Shown here in pieces: positions 49,075 through 57,526 of a DNA stretch of 64,000 nt. Made by a program: the position numbers and the translations under genes. Under the pieces are notes generated by a model that worked only from the letters and a program-made list of their open reading frames with translations, ran no database searches and was not told the origin of the DNA. The DNA lies in contig NZ_CP048289.1 of NCBI RefSeq assembly GCF_014084105.1, positions 1,187,922 through 1,251,921 of the forward strand, in the 5' to 3' direction. This DNA comes from Streptacidiphilus sp. P02-A3a (lineage in GTDB: Bacteria > Actinomycetota > Actinomycetes > Streptomycetales > Streptomycetaceae). How positions within the stretch are numbered: position 1 is the stretch's first letter; every line of letters begins with the position of its first letter.

Positions 49075-50802
49075 TCACTGAGGAGGGATACCGGCGGCCT
49101 CGGCGAGGTCGCGGGTGATCGCCGCCAGGAGTTCGTCCGCCCTTGTCCGGGCGTCGTCGAGCCGGTCACCGGACCCGACCGGGAGCACCACCTCCAGGTA
49201 GCACTTGAGCTTCGGCTCGGTCCCGGACGGCCGGACCACCACCCGGGCCGAGTCGACCTGCCCACCGGCCAGCCGGTAGCGCAGCCCGTCGGTCGGCGGC
49301 AGGCCGTCCGCGCCCCGCTCCAGATCCTCCGCCCGCTCCACCCGGAGCCCGCCGAGGGCGGTCGGTGGCTGCTCGCGCAGCCGGTCCAGGGCCGCGGTGA
49401 TCTGCTTCAGCTCCGGCAGCCGGACCGACAGCTGACTGGTGGCGTGCAGCCCGTGGGTCAGCGCCAGGTCGTCCAGCAGGTCGGCCAGGGTGCGGCCGGA
49501 GGCCTTGAGCACGGTGGCGAGTTCGGCGATGGCGAGGGCGGCGGTGATGCCGTCCTTGTCGCGGACCGCGTCCGGGTCGGTGCAGTAGCCCAGGGCCTCC
49601 TCGTAGCCGTAGCGCAGGCCGGGCGCGCGGGAGATCCACTTGAAGCCGGTCAGGGTCTCGGCGTAGGGGAGGCCCGCGGCCGCGGCGATCCGGGACAGCA
49701 GCGAGGAGGAGACGATGGTGGTCGCGAAGGCGCCCCGGGCCTGCCGCGCCACCAGGTGGGCGGCCAGCAGCGCGCCGACCTCGTCGCCGTGCAGCATCCG
49801 CCAGCCGGGCCCCGCGGCGGTCGGCAGCGGGACGGCCACCGCCAGCCGGTCGGCGTCCGGGTCGTTGGCCAGGACCAGGTCCGGCGCCCGCTCGTGGCCC
49901 AGTGCCGAGGCGGCGGCGAAGGCCAGGTCCATCGCCCCGGGTTCCTCCGGGTTGGGGAAGCCGAGGGTGGGGAAGTCCGGGTCGGGGTCGGCCTGGGCGG
50001 CGACCACCAGCGGGGCCGGGAAGCCCGCCCGGGCGAAGGCCGGGAGCAGCGTGTCCCGGCCGACGCCGTGCAGCGGCGTGTAGACGACCGCCAGGTCGCG
50101 CGGGGTGGCCGGGTCCAGCGTGGCCACCGCCCGGGCCAGGTAGGGCTCGACGGTCTGCTCGGCGGTCAGCGAGGTCCAGCTGTCGCCGAGCGGGATGTCC
50201 CGCAGCGAGGCGATGGCGTCGATCTCGGCGGCGATGGCGGCGTCCAGCGGCGGCACGATCTGCGCGCCGTCGCGCCAGTAGACCTTGTAGCCGTTGTCCC
50301 GGGCCGGGTTGTGGCTGGCGGTCACCATCACCCCGGCCGCCGCGCCGAGCCGACGGACGGCGAAGGCGAGCACGGGGGTGGGCAGCGGGCCCGGCAGCAG
50401 TGCCGCCCGCAGCCCCGCGCCGGTGACCGCCGCGGCGGTGTCCCGGGCGAAGGCGGCGGACTTGTGCCGGGCGTCGTAGCCGATCACCACCAGTCCGTTC
50501 GGGTCCTCCAGCCGGACCCGGGCGGCGATCCCGGCGGCGGCGCGCAGCACCACCGCCCGGTTCATCCGGGTCGGGCCGGCGCCCATCTCGCCGCGCAGCC
50601 CGGCGGTGCCGAAGCGCAGCGTGCCGTTGAAGCGTTCGGCGAGCGCGGACCAGGCCCGCGCCTCGTCCTCGGAGCCCTCGCCCTCGCCGCATTCGGCGGC
50701 GGCCAGCAGGGCGGTGAGCTCGGCCCGGGTGTCCGGATCCGGATCCTCGGCGAGCCAGGTCCGGGCGCGGGAGAGCAGGTCGGTGGCGGGGGGCGGCGTC
50801 AT
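49075..50802 (-). CDS. Phospho-sugar mutase (alpha-D-phosphohexomutase family)
   Basis: 575 residues. The phosphoserine loop is VTASHNPARDNGYKVY, the metal loop is DPDADRLAVA, the sugar loop EEALGY and the phosphate loop RPSGTEPKLKCY. Length and GTAGLRGEMGAG place it with the long PGM2/phosphomannomutase-like subgroup that acts on glucose-, mannose- or pentose-phosphates. It lies 65 bases after the purine nucleoside phosphorylase gene, so ribose-1-phosphate to ribose-5-phosphate conversion is a reasonable inference. ATG 50802. Confidence 0.92.
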   Translation of the reverse strand: MTPPPATDLLSRARTWLAEDPDPDTRAELTALLAAAECGEGEGSEDEARAWSALAERFNGTLRFGTAGLRGEMGAGPTRMNRAVVLRAAAGIAARVRLEDPNGLVVIGYDARHKSAAFARDTAAAVTGAGLRAALLPGPLPTPVLAFAVRRLGAAAGVMVTASHNPARDNGYKVYWRDGAQIVPPLDAAIAAEIDAIASLRDIPLGDSWTSLTAEQTVEPYLARAVATLDPATPRDLAVVYTPLHGVGRDTLLPAFARAGFPAPLVVAAQADPDPDFPTLGFPNPEEPGAMDLAFAAASALGHERAPDLVLANDPDADRLAVAVPLPTAAGPGWRMLHGDEVGALLAAHLVARQARGAFATTIVSSSLLSRIAAAAGLPYAETLTGFKWISRAPGLRYGYEEALGYCTDPDAVRDKDGITAALAIAELATVLKASGRTLADLLDDLALTHGLHATSQLSVRLPELKQITAALDRLREQPPTALGGLRVERAEDLERGADGLPPTDGLRYRLAGGQVDSARVVVRPSGTEPKLKCYLEVVLPVGSGDRLDDARTRADELLAAITRDLAEAAGIPPQ

Positions 50803-50867
50803 TGCGTCATCCGCTTTCTGTGGCATCGCTGTGGCATCGCTGTGGCTTTTTCGGTGGTGGGGGCGGT

Positions 50868-51686
50868 TCAGAGCCGTCCCAGCAGCTCGGCGAGCAGCGC
50901 GCCCATCCGGGCGGCGGACGCCTGGCCGGCGGCCAGCACCTCGGCGTGGTTGAGCGGCGCGCCGGTGATGCCCGCCGCCAGGTTGGTGACCAGGGACAGG
51001 CCCAGCACCTCGGCGCCGGCCTCGCGGGCGGCGATGGCCTCCAGCGCGGTCGACATGCCGACCAGGTCGGCGCCCATGGTGCGGACCATCCGGATCTCGG
51101 CCGGGGTCTCGTAGTGCGGTCCGGGGAACTGGGCGTACACGCCCTCCTCCAGGCCGGGCTCGATCTCCTGGCAGAGGGCGCGCAGCCGGGGCGAGTACAG
51201 GTCGGTGAGGTCGACGAAGTTGGCGCCGACGATCGGCGAGGCCCCGGTCAGGTTCAGGTGGTCGCTGATCAGCACCGGTTGGCCGGGCACCATGCCCGGG
51301 CGCAGGCCGCCGCAGCCGTTGGTGAGCACCACCGTCCGGCACCCGGCGGCGACCGCGGTGCGGACGCCGTGCGCGACGGCGGCCACGCCGTGGCCCTCGT
51401 AGTAGTGCGTCCGTCCGAGGAAGACCAGGGCTCGGGCGTCGCCCATCCGGATCGAGCGGACCTTGCCCGAGTGGCCGGCGACGGCGGGCGGCGGGAACCC
51501 GGGGAGCTCGGTCACCGGGAACTCCTGGTCGGGGGCGCCCAGTTCGTCGGCGGCCGGGACCCAGCCCGACCCCATCACCAGCGCCACGCTGTGGTGTTCG
51601 GCGCCGGTGAGGGCGCGCACGGCGGCGGCGGCGTCCTTGGCGGCGGCGCGGGGATCGGCGATGACCGGCTGCAGATATGCGTTCAC
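50868..51686 (-). CDS. Purine-nucleoside phosphorylase
   Basis: 272 residues, trimeric low-mass type. Phosphate sites are MGSGW and GHSGK. YYEGHG and [11 protein letters not shown] are conserved, and the base-binding part is [14 protein letters not shown] then [14 protein letters not shown]. It splits inosine/guanosine to base and ribose-1-phosphate. ATG 51686 is preceded by ATCCGGG-type sequence rather than a clear ribosome site. It stands upstream of the phosphohexomutase gene. Confidence 0.94.
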   Translation of the reverse strand: MNAYLQPVIADPRAAAKDAAAAVRALTGAEHHSVALVMGSGWVPAADELGAPDQEFPVTELPGFPPPAVAGHSGKVRSIRMGDARALVFLGRTHYYEGHGVAAVAHGVRTAVAAGCRTVVLTNGCGGLRPGMVPGQPVLISDHLNLTGASPIVGANFVDLTDLYSPRLRALCQEIEPGLEEGVYAQFPGPHYETPAEIRMVRTMGADLVGMSTALEAIAAREAGAEVLGLSLVTNLAAGITGAPLNHAEVLAAGQASAARMGALLAELLGRL

Positions 51687-51818
51687 GGGACGAGAATATC
51701 CACGGACCCTACGCGCGTAGAAGCATGATGGGCCGATGTCCCGGTTTGGGTTCGCCCGGTTCGGCCGCGACCCGCCCGCGCCACGGCCGTCGCGCGGCTG
51801 TGCCGGAAGGGCCTCTGC

Positions 51819-52880
51819 TCAGAGGCGGCGGGCGACCCGCAGGCCCGCGGCGTAGAAGCCGTTGCCGTCCAGGACGCCGGTTCCGGCCAGGTCGCCGAAG
51901 GTCGGGCCGTTGGCCTGGGAGCGGCTGGAGAGGAAGCGCGGGTGGCCCTCGGTGTCCGGGCCGAGGTACATGCCGCAGTGGTCGATCTCGATCGGCTTGC
52001 CGATGTTGATGGCGAAGAAGACCAGGTCACCCGGTTGCAGCAGGCCGATGTCGGTGGGCCGGGACTTGGTGTCCGGGATCAGCAGCACGCCGGGCGCGTA
52101 GGAGGCGATGGCGAAGGCCCGGCGCGGCAGGCCCACCCCGGCGGTGTTGCTGGTGTGCATCGGGTAGCCGCCCCGGTAGCCCCAGACGAGCCGCATGTAG
52201 CCGGAGCAGTCGACGTCGCCGTAGCGCGCCTTCTCCGGCTGCATGGTGACGCCGTCCTGGAACTTCCAGGAGGTGCCCAGGTAGTCGTAGAAGTCCGACT
52301 TCTCGTCGTGGTAGTGGAACGACATCTCCGACTGCCCGGGGACGACCGGGCCGAAGGACGCGTCGCCCGCGTACCGCACGCCCTGGGCGTCGTACAGGTC
52401 GGGTGCCTTGTCCTCGTACTGCATCGCCATGCCCAGGATGTCCAGGTCGCTGCTGCCGAGGATCTTCGGGAACCAGGACCTGAACCAGGCGCTGGTCTCC
52501 GCGCCCTCGCTCCAGGCGGACGGCATCAGCCGCACCCAGGCGTCGGACTGGATGACGGCGGTGGTGGTCCGCGGCTCGGTCCAGGTCCGGGAGGGGCCGG
52601 TGAGCAGCGCGCTGCGGGCGCCGTCGGTGAACACCCCCACCTGGTTGCCGTTGGAGTCGGTGACCACGGTGCGGTCGGGCCCGGACTGGCGGCTGTACTG
52701 GTACGTGGCGGCCTTGCCCGGGGCGGCCGGGCTGCTGGTCTCGGCGACCGGGGCGCTGTCCGGCTGGGCCGGGTGCCGCCGGGCGTTCAGCTCGACGCCG
52801 AGCGCCCCGGCGACACCGGCGAGGACCACGACACCACTGCCGCCGAGGATCTGGCGACGGGACAGCTTGGGGGACGGCAT
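51819..52880 (-). CDS. NlpC/P60 endopeptidase with Tat-like signal, PgdS-like position
   Basis: 353 residues. N-terminal SRRQILGGSGVVVLAGVAG is a twin-arginine-like signal. A middle bacterial-SH3-like part (about 60-200) precedes the cysteine-peptidase domain: DCSGYMRLVWG (about C225) and DHCGMYLG (about H301). NlpC/P60 enzymes cut gamma-glutamyl bonds. Placed directly after pgsB and pgsC, it may trim or release poly-gamma-glutamate, as PgdS does next to the Bacillus pgs operon; cell-wall hydrolysis is the alternative. ATG 52880. Confidence 0.85.
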   Translation of the reverse strand: MPSPKLSRRQILGGSGVVVLAGVAGALGVELNARRHPAQPDSAPVAETSSPAAPGKAATYQYSRQSGPDRTVVTDSNGNQVGVFTDGARSALLTGPSRTWTEPRTTTAVIQSDAWVRLMPSAWSEGAETSAWFRSWFPKILGSSDLDILGMAMQYEDKAPDLYDAQGVRYAGDASFGPVVPGQSEMSFHYHDEKSDFYDYLGTSWKFQDGVTMQPEKARYGDVDCSGYMRLVWGYRGGYPMHTSNTAGVGLPRRAFAIASYAPGVLLIPDTKSRPTDIGLLQPGDLVFFAINIGKPIEIDHCGMYLGPDTEGHPRFLSSRSQANGPTFGDLAGTGVLDGNGFYAAGLRVARRL

Positions 52881-52925
52881 AACGGGCTCCGTTTCCGAGG
52901 GTCGGGTGGCCGGAATCTGTTGGCC

Positions 52926-52973
52926 GGGTCAGTCGGCGGGCGGGTCAGTCGGCGGGCGGGTCAGTTGGTGGGC
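52926..52973 (-). repeat. Three 16-nt tandem repeats across the pgsC stop
   Basis: GGGTCAGTCGGCGGGC at 52926 and 52942, and a diverged copy at 52958 that contains the pgsC stop codon. The downstream copies duplicate the stop context. Confidence 0.75.
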
Positions 52974-53443
52974 AGGGCTCCGAGCAGCAGCCCGGCGGTG
53001 AGCACGACGTAGGTGGCCAGGGTCACCGCCGAGGTCGAGATCAGGGTGGCCGCCCGGGGCTGGCGCACCAGCTGGTAGGCGATCAGCCCGGGCACCACGA
53101 AGCCCAGCGTCTCCGAGCTGTAGAGCAGCGGGAACTGGCTCTGCAGCGCGAACATCACGGTCATCTGCAGCAGCACCGCGATCAGCACCACGGCCGCGAA
53201 CAGCCGCTTCCCGTACAGGATCACCACCCGCTGGAGCAGCACCGTGGCGAGGTAGGTGACGGCGGTGACGGCGAGCACCAGTCCGGCCCGCTGGAGGTCG
53301 GTGACCAGGGTCAGCGCCAGCCAGCCGGGGGTGATCATGCCGCCGGGGGAGAGGTTGGTGGTCAGGTAGCAGATCAGTGAGAAGACCAGGCCGAGGGCGA
53401 TACCCAGGGTGGCGACCTCGGAGGTGACATCGGCGGGTATCAC
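52961..53443 (-). CDS. pgsC: Poly-gamma-glutamate biosynthesis protein PgsC/CapC
   Basis: 160 residues, five or so membrane helices. LGLVFSLICYLTTNLSPGG, PGWLALT and GFVVPGLIAYQL are the conserved CapC elements; Bacillus PgsC is 149 residues. It forms the membrane part of the ligase with PgsB. GTG 53443 overlaps the pgsB stop (GTGA), with GAGGAAG inside pgsB as ribosome site. Confidence 0.92.
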   Translation of the reverse strand: MIPADVTSEVATLGIALGLVFSLICYLTTNLSPGGMITPGWLALTLVTDLQRAGLVLAVTAVTYLATVLLQRVVILYGKRLFAAVVLIAVLLQMTVMFALQSQFPLLYSSETLGFVVPGLIAYQLVRQPRAATLISTSAVTLATYVVLTAGLLLGALPTN

Positions 53444-54948
53444 AGGGACTTCCTCGTCTGCGGCTGCTCGCGGTACTGGTGCTGTTGGTGATTCTGGCGC
53501 ACGACCGGTCCCGGGTGCCGCGCAGGGTCCTGCCGCGCCGGGTCCGACTGCTGGGCCGGGTCCGACTGCTGGGCCGGGCCCGACGGCTTGGCCGGGTCCG
53601 GCAGTCGGAGGATCCGCTGCTGGAGCGTCGGGTGGTCCTCCGTCTCCTGGTGCCAGCGGGGTTCCGGCGGCCGGGCGACGCTGATGGCCAGGGTCGGGCT
53701 GTCCAGCGCGCCCCAGACCTCGGTCGGGTGGTCGGTGCGGGCGGCGGCCTGGTCGGCGTCCGGCTCCTCGTCCAGCGGGAGGTCGGCCAGGCAGTCCAGG
53801 AACAGCTCGCCCTGGCCGTGGATGTTGCCGATGGCGATCAGCGAGGAGTCCGGCGGCAGCTCGGCCAGCAGGTCCAGGGTCAGCTGCTGCGGGTCGCGCC
53901 GGTCGCCGCCGAGGTCCACCACCCGGCCCTGCCAGTCGGCCGGGATCCCGTCGCGGGCGCTCTTGGTCGGGTGGCCGATCAGGAACACCGTGTCCGGGGC
54001 GAGGTCCGGCACGATCGCGCCCATCTGCGCGTTGCGCTCCACCCGGTCCGGGCGGCAGTTGATCACCACGTTCAGCGGCCGGTGGATCGCGCCCAGGCCC
54101 AGCAGCTGGTTGACGTTCATCAGGGTGGACTCGGGGTCGTTGGCGGCGAAGACGTTGGCGAAGCGCAGCCGCTTGCCGTCCTCGGTGCGGTAGCGCTCGA
54201 CCGAGAGCACGCCCGGGTCCGGCGGGGCCTCCCACATGCCGCGCAGCGCGGTCTCCCGGTCCACGCCCAGGAGTTCGGCCACGGCCAGGGCGATGGCCAC
54301 GTTCTCCTTGAAGGTGAACCAGCTGAAGCCGCGCAGTTCGGCGTCGCTGACCGTCTCCGGATCGACCGCGATCAGCCGGCAGTTCCGCTTGTCGGCCTCC
54401 TGCTGGAGGATGTGCAGCCGGTCCCGCTCGGCGGTCACGCAGACCCCGCCGACCGGCATCGAGCGCGACAGCGAGCGGGCGACGTCGTCCAGGGTCGGGC
54501 CCATCTCGGCCAGGTGGTCCTCGCGGACGTTGCAGAGCACGCCGATGGTGGAGCGGATCAGCTTCTGCTGGTTGATCTCCTGTAGCGCGGGCATCACCGC
54601 CATGCACTCGATCACCAGCGCGTCCGGCCGGTAGGTCGCCGCGCGCCGGACGATGCCGATCTGCTCGACCACGTTGGCGATGCCGAACTTCCGGTACACC
54701 GGCTCCTCGGTGGCGTCCGGGTGGATGAAGCGGGCCGCGGTACCGGTGGTCTTCGCGACGGTGACCAGGTCACCGCCGCGCAGCGCGCCCGCGCACAGCC
54801 GGGTGATCGAGCTCTTCCCCCGGATGCCGTTGACCAGCACGCGTACCGGTATCTGGTCCAGCGCCGAGTCGTGCCGTCGCTGCTCCAGCACGCCCGCGAC
54901 CAGCAGTCCGGCGCAGCAGATGAGCAGCACGATGTAGAGGAAAGTCAC
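53440..54948 (-). CDS. pgsB: Poly-gamma-glutamate synthase PgsB/CapB with C-terminal extension
   Basis: 502 residues. An N-terminal membrane helix (TFLYIVLLICCAGLLVAG) is followed by a Mur-ligase-like ATP domain with NGIRGKSSITRL as P-loop, ALVIECMAVMP and NVREDHLAEMG. That part (about 1-385) is the whole of Bacillus PgsB (about 393). Residues from about 386 on form a Pro/Gln/Asp-rich tail with SDPAQQ repeats that is not in the family core. It joins glutamates through the gamma-carboxylate. GTG 54948 has AGGAA upstream. Only 12 bases separate it from the Cache-HAMP gene. Confidence 0.92.
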   Translation of the reverse strand: MTFLYIVLLICCAGLLVAGVLEQRRHDSALDQIPVRVLVNGIRGKSSITRLCAGALRGGDLVTVAKTTGTAARFIHPDATEEPVYRKFGIANVVEQIGIVRRAATYRPDALVIECMAVMPALQEINQQKLIRSTIGVLCNVREDHLAEMGPTLDDVARSLSRSMPVGGVCVTAERDRLHILQQEADKRNCRLIAVDPETVSDAELRGFSWFTFKENVAIALAVAELLGVDRETALRGMWEAPPDPGVLSVERYRTEDGKRLRFANVFAANDPESTLMNVNQLLGLGAIHRPLNVVINCRPDRVERNAQMGAIVPDLAPDTVFLIGHPTKSARDGIPADWQGRVVDLGGDRRDPQQLTLDLLAELPPDSSLIAIGNIHGQGELFLDCLADLPLDEEPDADQAAARTDHPTEVWGALDSPTLAISVARPPEPRWHQETEDHPTLQQRILRLPDPAKPSGPAQQSDPAQQSDPARQDPARHPGPVVRQNHQQHQYREQPQTRKSL

Positions 54949-54960
54949 CGAAACGTTCCT

Positions 54961-57378
54961 TCAGACCCGTTGGGCCGGTGAGGTGGGGCGGGTGGAGGAC
55001 ACCAGCTGCTGTCGGACGAGTTCCAGGCTCCGGGTGATCGAGCCGATCTCGTCGTGGTGCACGGGGTAGAGCACGGTGCGGCGGTCGCCCGCGGCGAGTT
55101 GCTCGGCGGTGTCGGCGAGGGTGCGCAGCGGGCGCACCACGATGACGTACAGCCAGCCCAGGCAGCCCGCGGCGGCGGCGAGGCCGAGCAGTCCGGCCAG
55201 CATGGTGAGCCGCTGGGTGCGGTAGGCGCCCAGGTCCAGCCAGGAGGTGGGCTGGGCGGTGACGATCTGCCAGCCCAGGCTCCGGGCGTCGGCGCCGGTG
55301 GCCGGGGCGATCCCGGCGCTGGTGGTGGCACCGGTGGTGCCACCGACGCCGAGCGCGGTGACCGAGGCGATGGTGTCGCCGTCGGTGGTGGTCACCATGC
55401 TGGTGAGCGGCTGCGCCGACGACTTCCCGGCGAGGTCGGTCAAGGAGCCGTCGGGCAGCGACTGGAAGGCGCGGAAGCCGTCCCGGGAGGCGACCACCCG
55501 CTGGCGGCCGTCGACCAGCCAGGCGTGGCCGATGCCGATGTGGTTCAGCATGCTGTTCAGCGGCTTGAGGTCGTACTCGCCGACCACCGCCACCGGGCTC
55601 TTCGCGGTGATCGGCGGGGCCTTGACGTCCTTCGGGTTCTGGCCGACCAGGGCCACCGGTACCGGCTTGGGCACGGTGACGTAGGCGGCCACCTCGGGCA
55701 CCCGTCCGGTGGTGTTGATCTGTAGCAGCCCGGCGCCGGCCGGGACGCTGCGCGCGGCCCGCCGGGGCTTGCCGCCGACCCGGGCGAGGATCGAGCCGTC
55801 CTGGGTGAGCACGTACAGCGAGGTGTAGCGGCTGTGCTGGGCCAGGGCGGCCTTCAGCAGGCTGCGGGTCTGGGCGGCGGTGCTGGTGGTGGTCAGCCCG
55901 GTGGCCAGTCCGGTCAGGTCCTGGTAGCTGCTGTCCAGGCTCTGCTTGACCTGTCCGGCGATGGCGGCGGTACGCGTCTGCTGGTCGCTGACCAGTTGCT
56001 TGGGGACGGCCACGTCGGCGGCCGGCCGGTTGAACAGCAGCAGCAGCGGGACCGACCAGCTGACCAGGATCAGCGCGCAGCAGATCAGCAGCGCGCGGCT
56101 GCCGGGCCCGCGCCGCCGGGGGGTGAACGGCTCGGCCGGGGCGTCGTCCAGCAGTTGCCGCCGCAGCGACTCCAGCGCCGCGCCGATCCGGGCCGCCTCG
56201 CCCAGCCGGGGCACGGCCACCGGGCGGGACAGGTCGCCGCGGAAGATCCTGCGGCCGCCGAAGTGCAGCCGCAGCAGCGGCCGTTGCAGTCCGAGCGTGA
56301 GCAGCGCGGTCACCAGCAGCGCCGCCACCAGCAGTGAGGCGGCGGCGAGCAGCGCGAACAGCGAGTTGCCGGTGACGTTGCCGGTCTGCGGGGTGGCGGT
56401 CACGGTGAGCACGGTCAGGCCCAGCGACGCGGCGTCCGGACTGACGGTGCTGGTCGCCAGCATCGACCAGCCGGCGACGGTACGGGTCTTGTCCTGGACG
56501 CCGCCGACCAGGTAGCCGGAGCTGGTGCCGTGGACGGCCCGGCGGGCGGCGCCGGCCGCGTCGCCGGGGAGCCGCTGGTCCGCGGCGGTGGCGGCGGGGT
56601 CCGCACTGGCCGAGGCGCTGGGAGCGGTACTGGCGCCCGGCTTGGCGCTCGGGGCCGGGGTGGCCGCCGCGCTCGCGGGGGCGGCCGGACCGGCGCTGGA
56701 GGCGACCACGGTGCCCTTGCGGTTGACCAGTTCCACCACCCGGCCGGTCGCGTTGCCGGGGTCGGCCGCGGTCAGCGGGGCGGCCGCGACCAGCAGTCGC
56801 TGGCCCATGCCGGGCAGGTTGGCCGAGGCGAACACCAGCAGCCCGACCTGGCCCGAGGGCAGGGTCGCGACCTGGGGCCGGATCGGTCCGCTGCCGCTGG
56901 CCGTGGGCAGTCCGGTGGTCGGCAGCGCGGCGCCGGTGACGGCCAGCAGCTTGTTGCCGGAGGTCGGGTCGAGCATCTCCACGCCGAGCCAGTCCTGGCC
57001 GAGCTGGCCGATCCGCTTCAGCGCCTGGGCGCTGGTCGCGGGCGCGGACTTGGCGAGCGCCCCGGCGGCGTTGCGCAGCGCCAGCACCTCGCCGTCCACC
57101 GTGCCGCGCAGTTCGGCGGCGCTGTCCTCGGCGATGTGCTGCTGCGAGGTGAGCACGGCGGGTGCGACGTCCTGGGCATCGGTCCTGGCCAGCACCAGGG
57201 CGGTCAGCAGGGCGACCGCCAGCAGCAGGCACAGCAGTACGGCGACGGGCGGCCGGACACCGCCCAGCAGCGGCATGTCGGCGCGCAGCCGGTTTCGGTG
57301 CCGCCGAGGCCGGTTGAACGTTCCCCGTCGCGGGTCGGGCGTGGACAGGAGACGTTCCTCTCGGCGGCGGACGCGCAT
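54961..57378 (-). CDS. Double Cache-HAMP membrane protein without output domain
   Basis: 805 residues, four membrane helices (near 43-64, 335-365, 430-452, 718-745). Two extracytoplasmic Cache-like domains (about 65-335 and 455-715) each precede a membrane helix. The last is followed by a HAMP linker (RPLRTLADTAEQLAAGD, HDEIGSITRSLELVRQQL), after which the protein ends. There is no kinase, cyclase or chemoreceptor domain. An Ala/Pro/Ser tract (about 225-265) interrupts the first sensor. As first gene of the pgsB-pgsC operon it may regulate or scaffold polymer synthesis in the place where pgsA is usually found. ATG 57378. Confidence 0.8.
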   Translation of the reverse strand: MRVRRREERLLSTPDPRRGTFNRPRRHRNRLRADMPLLGGVRPPVAVLLCLLLAVALLTALVLARTDAQDVAPAVLTSQQHIAEDSAAELRGTVDGEVLALRNAAGALAKSAPATSAQALKRIGQLGQDWLGVEMLDPTSGNKLLAVTGAALPTTGLPTASGSGPIRPQVATLPSGQVGLLVFASANLPGMGQRLLVAAAPLTAADPGNATGRVVELVNRKGTVVASSAGPAAPASAAATPAPSAKPGASTAPSASASADPAATAADQRLPGDAAGAARRAVHGTSSGYLVGGVQDKTRTVAGWSMLATSTVSPDAASLGLTVLTVTATPQTGNVTGNSLFALLAAASLLVAALLVTALLTLGLQRPLLRLHFGGRRIFRGDLSRPVAVPRLGEAARIGAALESLRRQLLDDAPAEPFTPRRRGPGSRALLICCALILVSWSVPLLLLFNRPAADVAVPKQLVSDQQTRTAAIAGQVKQSLDSSYQDLTGLATGLTTTSTAAQTRSLLKAALAQHSRYTSLYVLTQDGSILARVGGKPRRAARSVPAGAGLLQINTTGRVPEVAAYVTVPKPVPVALVGQNPKDVKAPPITAKSPVAVVGEYDLKPLNSMLNHIGIGHAWLVDGRQRVVASRDGFRAFQSLPDGSLTDLAGKSSAQPLTSMVTTTDGDTIASVTALGVGGTTGATTSAGIAPATGADARSLGWQIVTAQPTSWLDLGAYRTQRLTMLAGLLGLAAAAGCLGWLYVIVVRPLRTLADTAEQLAAGDRRTVLYPVHHDEIGSITRSLELVRQQLVSSTRPTSPAQRV

Positions 57379-57434
57379 CGATCACGAACTGATCAGACGA
57401 TGCATCAGGTTACGCATCTTGCGGTCACATTCTC

Positions 57435-57463
57435 ATTACAGTAAGGATATATTTCATCATCAA
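57435..57463 (-). promoter_or_regulatory. Promoter of the Cache-HAMP/pgsBC operon
   Basis: On the minus strand TTGATG (57463-57458), 17-base spacer, TGTAAT (57440-57435), five of six matches in the -10. It lies in an unusually A/T-rich divergent region (57379-57526). Confidence 0.6.
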
Positions 57464-57470
57464 CTCTTCA

Positions 57471-57499
57471 TTGACGTTTACCGTATTGTCCAGGACACT
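57471..57499 (+). promoter_or_regulatory. Promoter of the GT39-like gene
   Basis: TTGACG (57471-57476), 17-base spacer, GACACT (57494-57499), 27 bases before the ATG. Confidence 0.45.
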
Positions 57500-57526
57500 C
57501 ACGCGATCAGTTAAGAAGAGGCCTTG

